Shown in pieces: positions 18,186 to 27,412 of a stretch of DNA of 64,000 nt. The notes beneath the pieces were generated by a model that was given only the letters and a program-made list of their open reading frames with translations, had not been told where the DNA came from and ran no database searches. Origin of the DNA: Tolypothrix tenuis PCC 7101 (GTDB lineage Bacteria; Cyanobacteriota; Cyanobacteriia; Cyanobacteriales; Nostocaceae); assembly GCF_002368295.1 (NCBI RefSeq), contig NZ_AP018248.1, forward strand, positions 62,001 through 126,000. The letters are read 5' to 3'. Position 1 is the stretch's first letter; every line of letters starts with the position of its first letter. The position numbers and the translations under genes were made by a program.

Positions 18186-18722
18186 ATGAAAGGTATTGTT
18201 AAATCTTTTGTGACAATTTCTGCATTGTCTTCTTTAGTAGTAGCTCCGCTTTTTTTAAATGCTGGACAAGCATCTGCACAAACACAAAAAGGTACTGATG
18301 CTAGCTATATCGGTGCGGGTGTTGCAGGTGGTGTAACTAATGGCGGACAAGTTGGTCAGGATGCTCAATTTGGTGGTAACGTTAGCGGACGTTTAAAATT
18401 GGGCCCCACTCCATTTTCTGCACGTACACAAATCCTCTTTAGCGATCAGACGACAGCAATCATCCCTCAAGTTTCCGTAGACGCACCAATTGCTAAAGGA
18501 ACTAACGTCTTTTTAGGTGCTGGTTATTCTTTTGTCGAAGCTAATGGTAAACAAACTCCCCTTGGTGACAGAGATGGAGTAGCGCTAACTGCTGGTGTAG
18601 AGTCGGAAGTTGCTAAAAACTTTTTGATCTACAGTAATGCTACCGTAGGTATGAAGACTTACCAAAATAGCCCTGCTTCTGCTGTTAGTATCCAAGGTGG
18701 TCTGGGTTATCGCTTTAGATAA
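18186..18722 (+). CDS. secreted outer-membrane-beta-barrel-like protein
   Basis: The protein has 178 residues from the ATG at 18186; an upstream TTG-type extension would place a basic stretch before the signal peptide and is less likely. The signal peptide spans about residues 1-33 and ends ASAQT. The rest is Gly-rich with alternating hydrophobic and polar strands and ends GGLGYRFR, with aromatic residues near the terminus as in outer-membrane barrels. It may be a small porin-like or cell-surface protein. No partner gene is apparent, and a strong terminator follows. Confidence 0.72.
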   Translation: MKGIVKSFVTISALSSLVVAPLFLNAGQASAQTQKGTDASYIGAGVAGGVTNGGQVGQDAQFGGNVSGRLKLGPTPFSARTQILFSDQTTAIIPQVSVDAPIAKGTNVFLGAGYSFVEANGKQTPLGDRDGVALTAGVESEVAKNFLIYSNATVGMKTYQNSPASAVSIQGGLGYRFR

Positions 18723-18856
18723 CAAACTATAGAGAGCAAGAGGAAAAGGTGAAAGGAGAAGGGAAAAATTCCTCTGATTCCCTGAAGTGAACAAATATTG
18801 AGACCCAGGGAAATCACTATTTTTTACTGGTTCCCTGATTACCGAAATATATGTAT

Positions 18857-18900
18857 GCTGGTTTTGTGAAGTGTTACATCACTGACAAAGCCAGCTTTTT
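18857..18900 (+). terminator. strong rho-independent terminator
   Basis: GCTGGTTTTGT pairs with ACAAAGCCAGC (11 bp with one G-T). An inner stem AGTG...CACT lies within the loop, and TTTTT follows at once. It ends the transcript of the outer-membrane-like gene. Confidence 0.85.
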
Positions 18901-19029
18901 GCTATGTTAAAATTAAATATTCCCCATAATTTCGACCGGATATCCGGGGATCATCTTGCCGAATAGATGCTTTTAAATTTGCAACTTCGGCCTCTACTGA
19001 TGCCTTATTCAGAATAGTCTACAACTCTA

Positions 19030-21054
19030 ATGGTTAAATCTCCTCCTTCCCCGATAGCAAGCCGTAAGCCTTCCAAAGTCGAAGGAATCAAGGAAAATAG
19101 TAATTTTTTGCGTGAACCTGTAGCCACCGAAGTACTTCAGGATACGACTCACTTTAGCGAAGACGCAGTGCAGTTACTGAAGTTTCACGGGTCTTATCAA
19201 CAAGATAACCGTGATAATCGCGTCAAGGGGCAGGAGAAAGATTACCAGTTTATGCTGCGGACAAAAAATCCTGGTGGTTTAGTACCGCCGCAGCTATATC
19301 TAGCTTTAGATAAGCTATCTGATGAATATGGTAACCACACGTTGCGAGCGACTACCCGTCAAGGGTTCCAGTTACATGGGATTTTAAAGAAGAATCTCAA
19401 AACTGCGATCGCTACTATTGTGAAAAATCTCGGTTCCACTTTGGGCGCTTGTGGCGATATTAACCGCAACGTCATGGCACCGCCAGTTCCTTGGAAGAAT
19501 CGCCCAGAATACCAGTACGCTTGGGAATATGCCCAAAATGTTGCTGACTTATTGTCGCCCCAAACTGGTGCTTATTACGAAATTTGGCTAGATGGTGAAA
19601 AGGCAATTAGTGCAGAAGAAAGCCCAGAAGTCAAAGCCGCGCGACAACGCGATACGAATGGGACACTCATCAGCAATACTGAAGAACCCATATATGGCAC
19701 CTACTATATGCCACGCAAATTTAAAGTTAGCGTGACAGTGCCGGGGGATAATTCGATTGATTTATATTCCCAAGACCTCACCTTAGTCGTGATTACTAAT
19801 GAAAAAGGTGAACTTGAAGGATTTAACGTATTTGCTGGTGGTGGCTTAGGAAGAACACATAACAAAGAAGAAACCTTTGCTAGGCTGGCAGATCCCATTG
19901 GCTACGTAGATAAAGCAGATGTTTACGAAATAGTCAAAGCAATTGTTGCCACCCAAAGAGATTATGGCGATCGCACTGACCGCCGCCACGCCCGATTAAA
20001 ATATTTACTGCACGATTGGGGTGTAGAGAAGTTCCGCGCCAAAGTAGAAGAATATTTTGGCAAAGCGATCGCTCCCTCTAAGGAACTGCCAGAATTTAAA
20101 TATCATGACTTCCTAGGATGGCATGAACAAGGCGATGGCAAGCTGTTCTTCGGGCTTTCCATTGATAATGGTCGGGTAAAAGACGAAGGTTCGTTTCAAC
20201 TGAAAACTGCTTTACGAGAAATTGTTGAGCAATTTAACCTGCCCATTCGCCTTACAGCTCACCAAAACCTGATTTTCTACGAAATTGCACCAGCAGATAA
20301 AGCCGCGATTCAAGACCTTCTTGACCGTCGCGGTGTCATCTCCGACCCCAGCAAAATTGCCCGCTTAGAAAGGCTGGCAATGGCTTGCCCAGCTTTACCA
20401 ACTTGCGGCTTGGCTATTACCGAATCAGAACGTGCAATTCCTGGGATTTTAGAACGGATTGGCACAGTTTTGGATAAAGTTGGTTTACAAAATGAAGAAT
20501 TTGTGGTAAGGATGACAGGCTGTCCTAATGGTTGCGCTCGTCCTTACATGGCGGAATTGGCTTTTGTCGGAAGTGCGCCGGAAAGCTATCAAGTATGGTT
20601 AGGCGGTTCGCCCAATCAAACGCGGTTAGCGCAGCCTTACATGGAAAGGTTGCACCATAACGACATAGAAACCCAGCTAGAGCCGATTTTTGTTTACTTC
20701 AAGCAAGCGAAAACAGCAGAAGAAAGCTTTGGCGATTTTTGCGATCGCGTCGGTTTTGATGCCATCCGCGAATTTGCAGCTAATTACACAACTCAAGCTG
20801 TTGCTACCTCAGACATTACAGACGATAGTGATGGTTTAGTTGAAGCCATAGCCGACTCCAGAACCGCAGAAAGCGAAGGACAAGAAGTGGCGATCGCAAA
20901 TACCACCATTGCCACCTATAAGACTCGCCGTCGCGTGAGTTTGCAACATGAGGTGTATGACAAGCTGAAAGCTGCTGCAGCTAGCCAAGGTAGGCCGATG
21001 ACCGAATTGGTGCATGAGGCGCTAGAAGCTTATTTCCAGAACCTTGAGAAGTAG
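19030..21054 (+). CDS. sir: ferredoxin-sulfite reductase with C-terminal RHH-like tail
   Basis: This 674-residue enzyme reduces sulfite to sulfide with electrons from ferredoxin. Two half-domains are visible: LRTKNPGGLVPPQLYLALD and RATTRQGFQLHGI near the N-terminus and GLSIDNGRVKDEG further on. Four cysteines for the 4Fe-4S cluster and siroheme are in ACPALPTCGLA and TGCPNGCARPY (about 465-515). After a linker rich in Ser/Asp/Ala (595-628), the last 46 residues (RRRVSLQHEVYDKL...MTELVHEALEAYF) resemble a ribbon-helix-helix DNA-binding unit. That tail is not needed for catalysis. It is monocistronic. Confidence 0.93.
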   Translation: MVKSPPSPIASRKPSKVEGIKENSNFLREPVATEVLQDTTHFSEDAVQLLKFHGSYQQDNRDNRVKGQEKDYQFMLRTKNPGGLVPPQLYLALDKLSDEYGNHTLRATTRQGFQLHGILKKNLKTAIATIVKNLGSTLGACGDINRNVMAPPVPWKNRPEYQYAWEYAQNVADLLSPQTGAYYEIWLDGEKAISAEESPEVKAARQRDTNGTLISNTEEPIYGTYYMPRKFKVSVTVPGDNSIDLYSQDLTLVVITNEKGELEGFNVFAGGGLGRTHNKEETFARLADPIGYVDKADVYEIVKAIVATQRDYGDRTDRRHARLKYLLHDWGVEKFRAKVEEYFGKAIAPSKELPEFKYHDFLGWHEQGDGKLFFGLSIDNGRVKDEGSFQLKTALREIVEQFNLPIRLTAHQNLIFYEIAPADKAAIQDLLDRRGVISDPSKIARLERLAMACPALPTCGLAITESERAIPGILERIGTVLDKVGLQNEEFVVRMTGCPNGCARPYMAELAFVGSAPESYQVWLGGSPNQTRLAQPYMERLHHNDIETQLEPIFVYFKQAKTAEESFGDFCDRVGFDAIREFAANYTTQAVATSDITDDSDGLVEAIADSRTAESEGQEVAIANTTIATYKTRRRVSLQHEVYDKLKAAAASQGRPMTELVHEALEAYFQNLEK

Positions 21055-21522
21055 GGACTAGTACCGCAAGGCGGAATTCAAAATTCGTCTTCTCCCAAAG
21101 GGAGAGGCTACGCCAAGGAAAGTTTGCTCAACGGGGGGAACCCCCCTCCGGGTTCACCACTTTGCTTATGCCGGGAAACCCGTCCACCGCAAGTGGTTCA
21201 CCGCACGCAACTTTCCGCAAAATTCAAAATTCAAAATTAAGACAGAGTAGGCTTTTTGTTGATTTTGAATTGTCTGTTTCTCTTACAAAGTTTGGCGGGA
21301 CGGAAACCGACACCGCCAACTTTGCGCTATTTACGCCGTGATGTACTAGTTAGCAATTTTAACCGCTGATATAGACGCTCTGCGGCTTCCCGTAGGGTAT
21401 GCAGGTGAACGCCGATGATACAGATAGATTATCGGCGTTTATTTTTATTTATAAGTTCTCTTTAACTCTGTGTTCTCTGTGCCTCTGCGGTTCGTAAAAA
21501 TTACGAATTACGAATTGTTATC
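21055..21522. repeat. 468-bp gap with composite repeats
   Basis: GGAAAGTTTGC (21118) and GCAACTTTCC (21207) are inverted around a G/C-rich block with GGGGGGAACCCCCC. AATTCAAAATTC tracts flank the whole (21073-21084, 21223-21238). This looks like a mosaic of palindromic repeats. No gene is seen. A tract of AATTACG units precedes the rsmE start. Confidence 0.5.
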
Positions 21523-22242
21523 ATGTCTCAACTACAAAGAATTGCGATCGCACCCTCTCAACTCCAAGCAGGGGAAATTTCACTCACCAAAGAACAACAA
21601 CACTATCTAGCAAGGGTTTTACGGTTGCGTGAGGGCGATCGCTTTATTGCGATGGATGGTAAGGGTAAATGGTGGTTAACGCAGCTAGTAGGGGAGCAAG
21701 GGCAGGTTTTAGAAGCCTTGGTGGTGGAAACTGAGTTACCTGTATCAATTACTCTGATGGTGGCTTTACCTAAAGGTAGCGGCTTTGATGAAGTCGTCAG
21801 GTGTTGCACAGAGTTGGGAGTCACAACTATTGCCCCCATATTGAGCGATCGCACTTTACTACAACCCAGCCCCCAAAAACTCGAACGCTGGCGGCGGATT
21901 GCGGCGGAAGCTGCGGAACAATCAGAGCGCGCTTTTATACCGACAATTTTAGAAGCTGTGGCTTTTAGCAGTAGTTTATCTTTTGCAAACAGCCACAGAT
22001 ATATCTGTGAAGCGCGAGGAAATTTACCTCACCTCAAAAATTGCTTGCAACACCAAGGACAAATGACAAATGACCAAGAACTAGTTATAGCTATAGGCCC
22101 AGAAGGTGGATGGACACAACAAGAAATTGAGAGTGCGATCGCGGCGGGATTTCAACCAGTTTCCCTTGGGCGGAGAATTTTACGAGCAGTCACAGCGCCA
22201 GTAGTTGCTTTATCACTAGTTTCCGCAGCGTTTGAAGTATAA
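21523..22242 (+). CDS. rsmE: 16S rRNA (uracil-1498-N3)-methyltransferase
   Basis: This 239-residue SPOUT-class methyltransferase modifies U1498 of 16S rRNA. The N-terminal PUA-like part (residues 1-70) has HYLARVLRLREGDRFIAMDG. The SPOUT knot includes ALPKGSGFDEVVRCCTELGV, IGPEGGWTQQEIE (about 190-202) and LGRRILRAVTAPVVAL near the C-terminus. All motifs are complete. The gene is 66 bp before the TPR gene and may be cotranscribed. Confidence 0.95.
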   Translation: MSQLQRIAIAPSQLQAGEISLTKEQQHYLARVLRLREGDRFIAMDGKGKWWLTQLVGEQGQVLEALVVETELPVSITLMVALPKGSGFDEVVRCCTELGVTTIAPILSDRTLLQPSPQKLERWRRIAAEAAEQSERAFIPTILEAVAFSSSLSFANSHRYICEARGNLPHLKNCLQHQGQMTNDQELVIAIGPEGGWTQQEIESAIAAGFQPVSLGRRILRAVTAPVVALSLVSAAFEV

Positions 22243-22308
22243 ATGATGTATATCTCATGCATTTAGCCCAGCCGTTACCGCAGGGTAGGCGCGAGACATT
22301 CTTTTCGC

Positions 22309-23403
22309 GTGGATGTAAACAAAGTGATGATTGAACAAGTTGCCACGGCCTTTGAACGTAAAGACTATAGCACCGCAGCTAAATTAATCCAACAGCTGTT
22401 AAAAGAATCACCAGAAAATCCTTGGGTGCAATTTTATCTAGGAAGGCTGCATGAAGTCTCGAAAAAGTACGAGAATGCGGAAAAAATTTATCGGCAACTA
22501 CTACGAAGTACAACCAATAGTAAAATCTTGACGCAAGCGCGTCAGGGTTTGCAGCGAATCCAAGAAATTGAGCAAGAAGTTAGACAAAGGGCTATTATTC
22601 AGGCGACCACAGAACCTAGCGAGACTGAACTAGGCGTACTCGTCTTAGAACCTCTCAGCAACGAATTAAAAGCTGAAGCAGCACCGAAATTTGCTCAAAT
22701 ATGGCAAATTGACACCTATACTGCCAGGTTAACTTTGCCGAGTCGCGGCTGGAAGTTATATCGCACTGGACAAATCGGAGAACTGAAATTTTACGGCACA
22801 CAATTACAAGCGGTTGGTATTCCCTGCTTTTGGGCAACAATTACGGAAATTAAGCAGATACAAGTATTTCAAGTCAATTATTTTGCAGAATCTGCGGCTG
22901 ATACTACTGTTGTTTGTCGTAATCAAACCAGTCAACTTGGTTCTTTAACCTTTAACTGGTCAGAGGTGAAAGCACGGGTGTCGGGAATGTTACCGATTTT
23001 TGAACAAGTTGTAGATGTTGACGCGCAACGTAAACTAGAGCGTAAAACTCAAACCCAAGACTATGCCGAATTTTGCGATTTACACCTACCTGGTAGGCGT
23101 TGCATTTTGCGCCTTTCCGATCAAAGCTATCAATTCCAACAAGGGCTAGAAATCGCTACTCACCCTAACCAAAATACTATCAAAATTAATTGGAATCTTT
23201 TACAAGAATGGCTGGGACAGCAAATCCCTCAAGTCAAAGTATGGTCAGATTTTACACACTTTGCTGAGACAATATTAGACCATACAGAAATGCTGAGTAA
23301 CATTCAGTCTCACGTTCTCCTATTTCGGAGGGATAAGACCAATTGGGACTCAGCATTTCATTTATATAGTGGGTTGGTATTTTCACATCTGAGGGAATTT
23401 TAG
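22309..23403 (+). CDS. tetratricopeptide repeat protein
   Basis: This 364-residue protein has two TPR units in the first 85 residues (AFERKDYSTAAKLIQQLLKESPENPWVQFYLGRLHEVSKKYENAEKIYRQLL, split here by loops). A long C-terminal domain without recognised motifs follows, rich in beta structure. The start is GTG at 22309 or ATG at 22327; neither has a strong ribosome-binding site. It is a protein-interaction scaffold of unknown partner, downstream of rsmE. Confidence 0.7.
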   Translation: MDVNKVMIEQVATAFERKDYSTAAKLIQQLLKESPENPWVQFYLGRLHEVSKKYENAEKIYRQLLRSTTNSKILTQARQGLQRIQEIEQEVRQRAIIQATTEPSETELGVLVLEPLSNELKAEAAPKFAQIWQIDTYTARLTLPSRGWKLYRTGQIGELKFYGTQLQAVGIPCFWATITEIKQIQVFQVNYFAESAADTTVVCRNQTSQLGSLTFNWSEVKARVSGMLPIFEQVVDVDAQRKLERKTQTQDYAEFCDLHLPGRRCILRLSDQSYQFQQGLEIATHPNQNTIKINWNLLQEWLGQQIPQVKVWSDFTHFAETILDHTEMLSNIQSHVLLFRRDKTNWDSAFHLYSGLVFSHLREF

Positions 23404-23612
23404 ATTTTGGATATTAAATTAGGACTTACGCAAGTGTCATATTTTTTTCGTGTAGGTTTGTCCAGGGTCAAATGTCAATAGTCCAAAAAACCTAAATTTT
23501 TGACCCTTGACCCTTGACTCTTATGCCAGAAGATAACTGTGCCAGTTGCGTAAGTCCTGTAAATTTTTCGATTGAAAATTCAAAATCTAAAAAGCCCTCT
23601 GCCTAAATCAAC

Positions 23613-24182
23613 TTAGCCAGGAGTTTTTACTTGACGTGCCATATCTAAATAAACACTCATGTTAGCTCCTGGACGACGGCGACCGTTGGAACTACCAGCG
23701 CCAGCAGCAACATATTTGGGTGCAAAAGTAGTTTCTTTTGGTTGTTCTTTAACTACTTTGGCTGATACAGCTTTGTCATTTTTACCAGGTTCAATTTTCA
23801 AGCCTTCAGCAGTTTGTACTAGAGCAACATCAGCAGGTTTTGGTTCTTTAGCTGATTTTTTCTTAGATGATGATTTCGATGCCGCAGTTTTTGTGCCGTT
23901 CAATGATGGTGCTGGAGCTTGTGATGTGACTGTTTCAGCTACTTTTTTGGCATTATCTGCAACTGTTTCGGCTGCTTTCTTGGTATTATCTACAGCTGTT
24001 TCGGCTGCTTTTTTAGCATTATCTGCAACTTCTTTAGCTGCTTCTTTAACAGCAGCTACTGGCTTTGCTTCCTTAGATTCATCAAGTTCCAAGTAGTAAC
24101 CATTGCTTTTTTTATTTTTACCTGGTAATAGTCCAGTAATAAAACTGACAATCCCTGCAATCAACTTTTTGATAAAATCCAT
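23613..24182 (-). CDS. membrane-anchored LEA-like repeat protein
   Basis: This 189-residue protein starts with an amphipathic or hydrophobic helix (FIKKLIAGIVSFITGLLPG). Residues 40-90 repeat an 11-mer-like pattern, AAETVADNAKK, three times, as in late-embryogenesis-abundant and apolipoprotein-type helices. The rest is Lys/Ser/Ala-rich and disordered-looking, ending in a conserved-looking basic segment with GRRRPGANMSVYLDMARQV. A role in membrane or stress protection is possible by analogy only. Confidence 0.65.
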   Translation of the reverse strand: MDFIKKLIAGIVSFITGLLPGKNKKSNGYYLELDESKEAKPVAAVKEAAKEVADNAKKAAETAVDNTKKAAETVADNAKKVAETVTSQAPAPSLNGTKTAASKSSSKKKSAKEPKPADVALVQTAEGLKIEPGKNDKAVSAKVVKEQPKETTFAPKYVAAGAGSSNGRRRPGANMSVYLDMARQVKTPG

Positions 24183-24598
24183 TACAATCTCTCCCTGCCT
24201 TTTAAATCTGTAATCCCTACCGTAATTGTTAAAAATTACGACATTATTTTACGTTTTTTTTACTTTTCGTCATCTTATTCTAGATGACAACCAATATAGG
24301 CTTCTACTTAATCAACATTGTAATAATAATACAGGGCAAGTGTTTTCGACTGATTTGTACAAGCACCTGCAGCCTGCGTACAATGCATACACTGAAAATT
24401 AATTATTAAATTTTACTGTAACTGAGGGCAAGATTCTGAAAGTCAGCGTAACAAAAATTAACATTTTGTTATCTACTCCATACCATTAGTAATTCTAATG
24501 TAGTGGCTAGCTGTTAACCAGTGAAACTACTGTCATATTTTCTTTGTCAATCAGACGCAGACTAGTTAGATTTTCTACAGAAGTGATTAAGCAAAGAT
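24183..24598. other. 416-bp divergent promoter region
   Basis: This AT-rich gap lies between the divergent LEA-like and lipase genes. No repeat of note and no coding frame were seen. Confidence 0.35.
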
Positions 24599-25273
24599 AT
24601 GGAGATAACTACTAACAACCAGCAGCGCAATCCCTTGTTGTTAATACATGGTATTGATGACACAGGCGCAGTTTTCTACCGTATGGGGAAATATTTAAAA
24701 CAACAGGGTTGGTCTGTATATGCTTTAGATTTAGTGCCTAATAATGGTGCAGTCGGTTTAGATAAGTTAGCGCAGCAGGTAGCAGATTATGTCGCCAAAG
24801 AATTTCCCCCAGAACAACCACTAGATTTAGTTGCTTTCAGTATGGGAGGAATTGTCAGCCGTTACTATATCCAAAGGCTTGGGGGAATTAACCGCGTACA
24901 GCGTTTTATTACAATTGCGTCGCCCCATCATGGTACGGTGATTGCTTATGGTTCTCTGCGACCTGGTTGCGTGCAAATGCGCCCCAACAGTGCTTTGCTC
25001 AATGATTTGAATTCTGATGTCGCAATGTTGGAGGCGATTAATTTTACATCAATCTGGACTCCCTATGATTTGATGATTGTCCCAGCCAAGAGTTCACAAA
25101 TGCCAGTAGGACGAGAGGTAGTTTTACCTGTGGGATTACACCCTTGGATGTTGACCGATGCTAGGTGTTTAAAAGTAGTAGCAGAAACCTTAACAGAACC
25201 AATTAAACCCTATCCCCAATTTGCGTATACTGAGAACTTTCAAAAATCGCCTCTGGGTGACAGTAATATTTAA
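24599..25273 (+). CDS. alpha/beta-hydrolase lipase-like protein
   Basis: This 224-residue protein has the fold's hallmarks: LLLIHGIDDTGAVFYRM (oxyanion region, His-Gly), the nucleophile elbow FSMGG (Ser near residue 81) and ASPHHGT after it. A catalytic His is likely in VGLHPWML. It resembles the small triacylglycerol lipase/PGAP1-like group. There is no signal peptide. Its 3' end overlaps the convergent VOC gene by 71 bp. Confidence 0.85.
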   Translation: MEITTNNQQRNPLLLIHGIDDTGAVFYRMGKYLKQQGWSVYALDLVPNNGAVGLDKLAQQVADYVAKEFPPEQPLDLVAFSMGGIVSRYYIQRLGGINRVQRFITIASPHHGTVIAYGSLRPGCVQMRPNSALLNDLNSDVAMLEAINFTSIWTPYDLMIVPAKSSQMPVGREVVLPVGLHPWMLTDARCLKVVAETLTEPIKPYPQFAYTENFQKSPLGDSNI

Positions 25274-25634
25274 ACTCCATTAAGTTATAAAAGGGATCTT
25301 CTAAAAAGAAAGTACGATGTTCTAAAGGCAAACCAACAAAACGATATTTCGCTTCTTCCCTAAATAGTAGTTTTTGCTTTTGTGCCTTTTCTAATAAATC
25401 TTGCCAGTCTTGTTCGGCTGTAAAAACTAGCCCAAAGTGTCTAGGATAAATACCGCGTTGTGGTGTTAATGGTTCTTTAGTAACGTGAGCTACTAATTGA
25501 TGACCATATAAATTAAGTATCAAAGCATGGGGATTTTCCCGGCCAGGAATACAGCCTAAACCATCAACATAATATGCTTTAGTTTCGGCAATATTAGTTA
25601 CAGGGAAAGCAAGATGAAATAAAGTAGCGCTCAT
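25203..25634 (-). CDS. VOC (glyoxalase/dioxygenase-fold) protein
   Basis: This 143-residue protein forms one vicinal-oxygen-chelate module. HLAFPVTNIAETKAYYVDGLGC is its opening strand-helix unit and FFLEDPFYNLMEFKYY the closing one, with likely metal ligands His7 and Glu in MEFK. Such proteins include dioxygenases and resistance proteins; the substrate is unknown. Its last 71 bp overlap the lipase gene on the other strand. The matched region runs past the overlap boundary, so both ends look real. Confidence 0.82.
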   Translation of the reverse strand: MSATLFHLAFPVTNIAETKAYYVDGLGCIPGRENPHALILNLYGHQLVAHVTKEPLTPQRGIYPRHFGLVFTAEQDWQDLLEKAQKQKLLFREEAKYRFVGLPLEHRTFFLEDPFYNLMEFKYYCHPEAIFESSQYTQIGDRV

Positions 25635-25744
25635 AGCTTTTGCCTAGAACACGAGTAGTTGTTATTACTATATATAATTTATGCTGAAATTATTAATTAT
25701 ACGAATAAGAGGTTATTTATAAAGTAAAAATAAAATTATCGTAG

Positions 25745-25810
25745 GATGTGTTAGGCGCTGGTTTACAAGATGATTTGTCACCAAAGAACTATCCTAGCGC
25801 CTAACGCATC
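25745..25810 (+). repeat. 66-bp palindromic-ended repeat, copy 1
   Basis: Inverted ends GTTAGGCGCT and AGCGCCTAAC enclose an AT-rich middle with ATTTGTCAC. A second copy in the opposite orientation is at 26071-26137. A GGTGCGTTACGG motif seen in other gaps follows. Confidence 0.75.
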
Positions 25811-26389
25811 ATCCACGCGGCGGTGCGTTACGGCTAAATTCCATTGTCTCTGTGTCCCAAATCCTTTCATAGCCGTAACACACCCTACTTAAGATTTACT
25901 GAAATGATTAATTATACGAATAACAATTCAAATAATGTTGACGAAAAACAAACCCTTTATAGGGCACGGCACCAGTAAGATAATTTGATATACCGAAAGA
26001 TTGTGGATGTTCCCTACCAATCTGTTGCGTTTTTTGCAAAATGGTATAATTAATTCACCATCCATCCGGCTTTGCGTTAGGCGCTAGGATAGTTATTTCG
26101 TGACAAATTATATTGGAAATCAGTGCCTAACACACTCTACTTTATAAGTAGCCTCTAACAAGTGAATTTTAGTACGTATTCAGCAATCTCAGTGCGGAAA
26201 ATCGAGATTGAAATGCTGACTAAAAAATAATTTGATCATCAAAATTAATATTTTGAATCCCTAGCTTTATCCGGAAAGAGTGGAGAATTTCTGTAATTCT
26301 TGGACATAGGGTGGAGAAGAACCAGCAGCAAAGTGAGAAATTCGCTATTCTGTTGATATTCGGGCCACACTAATTGTCATATATTGCTA
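25811..26389. other. gap with a GGGCACGGCACC repeat
   Basis: The AATTCAAATAATGTT...GGGCACGGCACC segment (about 25925-26010) matches the sequence flanking the 194-bp elements at 30915 and 47822. It is therefore an unoccupied copy of the repeat those elements inserted into. No gene is present. Confidence 0.5.
26071..26137 (-). repeat. 67-bp palindromic-ended repeat, copy 2
   Basis: This is the reverse complement of the unit at 25745-25810, sharing GTTAGGCGCTAGGATAGTT and GTGACAAAT. It has the same inverted ends. Confidence 0.75.
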
Positions 26390-27184
26390 ATGCTCTCTTT
26401 CTTTGATTCTGCAAATCCTTGGTTGGTGGGAGTCGGATTGAATGCCATTTTGTTGGCTTTAGTTTGGATTGCTCCCAAAAAGCTGCTGACTCCAGCAGGA
26501 ATATTCCACGCTTGGGTATTAGGCGTAATTATTTGGGGAACATTAGGTTGGCAAGGGTATCTAGTAGTAGCGTTTTATTTTTTAGTAGGTTCTGGGGTAA
26601 CGCGCATTGGGATAGCCCAAAAGGAAGCTGAAGGGATTGCAGAAAAGCGTTCTGGGGCTAGAGGCCCGGAAAATGTCTGGGGTTCGGCGTTGATTGCGGC
26701 GCTGTGTGCTTTAGGAATCGGAACGTTAAGTGCAGGATTCTTTTCTCTTCCCCAGTCTGTAGTCGCTAGTCTCAAATCTCTATTGGTTTTGGGCTATGTG
26801 GCGAGTTTTAGTACCAAACTTTCTGACACTTGTGCGAGTGAGGTAGGTAAAGCATACGGTAAACGAACCTTTTTGATTACCACACTGCAACCAGTACCTC
26901 GCGGAACCGAAGGCGCAGTGAGTTTAGAAGGAACCTTAGCTGGGGTTGTCGCTTCCATTGCGATCGCCTTTGTGGGTTGGGGTGTTGGTTTAATCGATTT
27001 TGCAGGCGTAGTTTGGTGTGCGATCGCAGCTTTGATTGCTACCAGTTTAGAAAGCGTCATTGGCGCAACGCTGCAATCTCAATATACTTGGCTCACCAAT
27101 GAATTGGTCAATATTATCAATACCTTGATTGGTGCGATCGCTGCTATGTTAATTGCCTTTACCTGGGCTAGTGTGATGGCTTAA
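26390..27184 (+). CDS. DUF92/TIGR00297 protein, VTE6-like phytyl-phosphate kinase
   Basis: This roughly 264-residue integral membrane protein has six to seven hydrophobic helices. ARGPENVWGSALIAA, KLSDTCASEVGKAYGKRTFLIT (split by short loops) and PRGTEGAVSLEGTLAG are the conserved DUF92 segments. The plant and Synechocystis members (VTE6) phosphorylate phytyl phosphate in the route that recycles phytol from chlorophyll into tocopherol and phylloquinone. ATG at 26390 is chosen over TTG at 26384. It is monocistronic. Confidence 0.85.
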   Translation: MLSFFDSANPWLVGVGLNAILLALVWIAPKKLLTPAGIFHAWVLGVIIWGTLGWQGYLVVAFYFLVGSGVTRIGIAQKEAEGIAEKRSGARGPENVWGSALIAALCALGIGTLSAGFFSLPQSVVASLKSLLVLGYVASFSTKLSDTCASEVGKAYGKRTFLITTLQPVPRGTEGAVSLEGTLAGVVASIAIAFVGWGVGLIDFAGVVWCAIAALIATSLESVIGATLQSQYTWLTNELVNIINTLIGAIAAMLIAFTWASVMA

Positions 27185-27412
27185 TTCTCGCTCTGAAATC
27201 TCAATATATAAATGTTTCGTAGATAGGTAAAAGCTAAATTTAGCAATTCCCTTCTACTAGAAAACTATTAGCAATTAACAAAAATGATTTACTAAAACGT
27301 TTTAATTTAAAGATTAACGATATTTATTTGAATAACTAATTATATGGCTATTTATAGATACTTGTGGTTGTAATAGTATAAAAAATTTAATTTTTCCTCT
27401 CAGGATTGCTTT

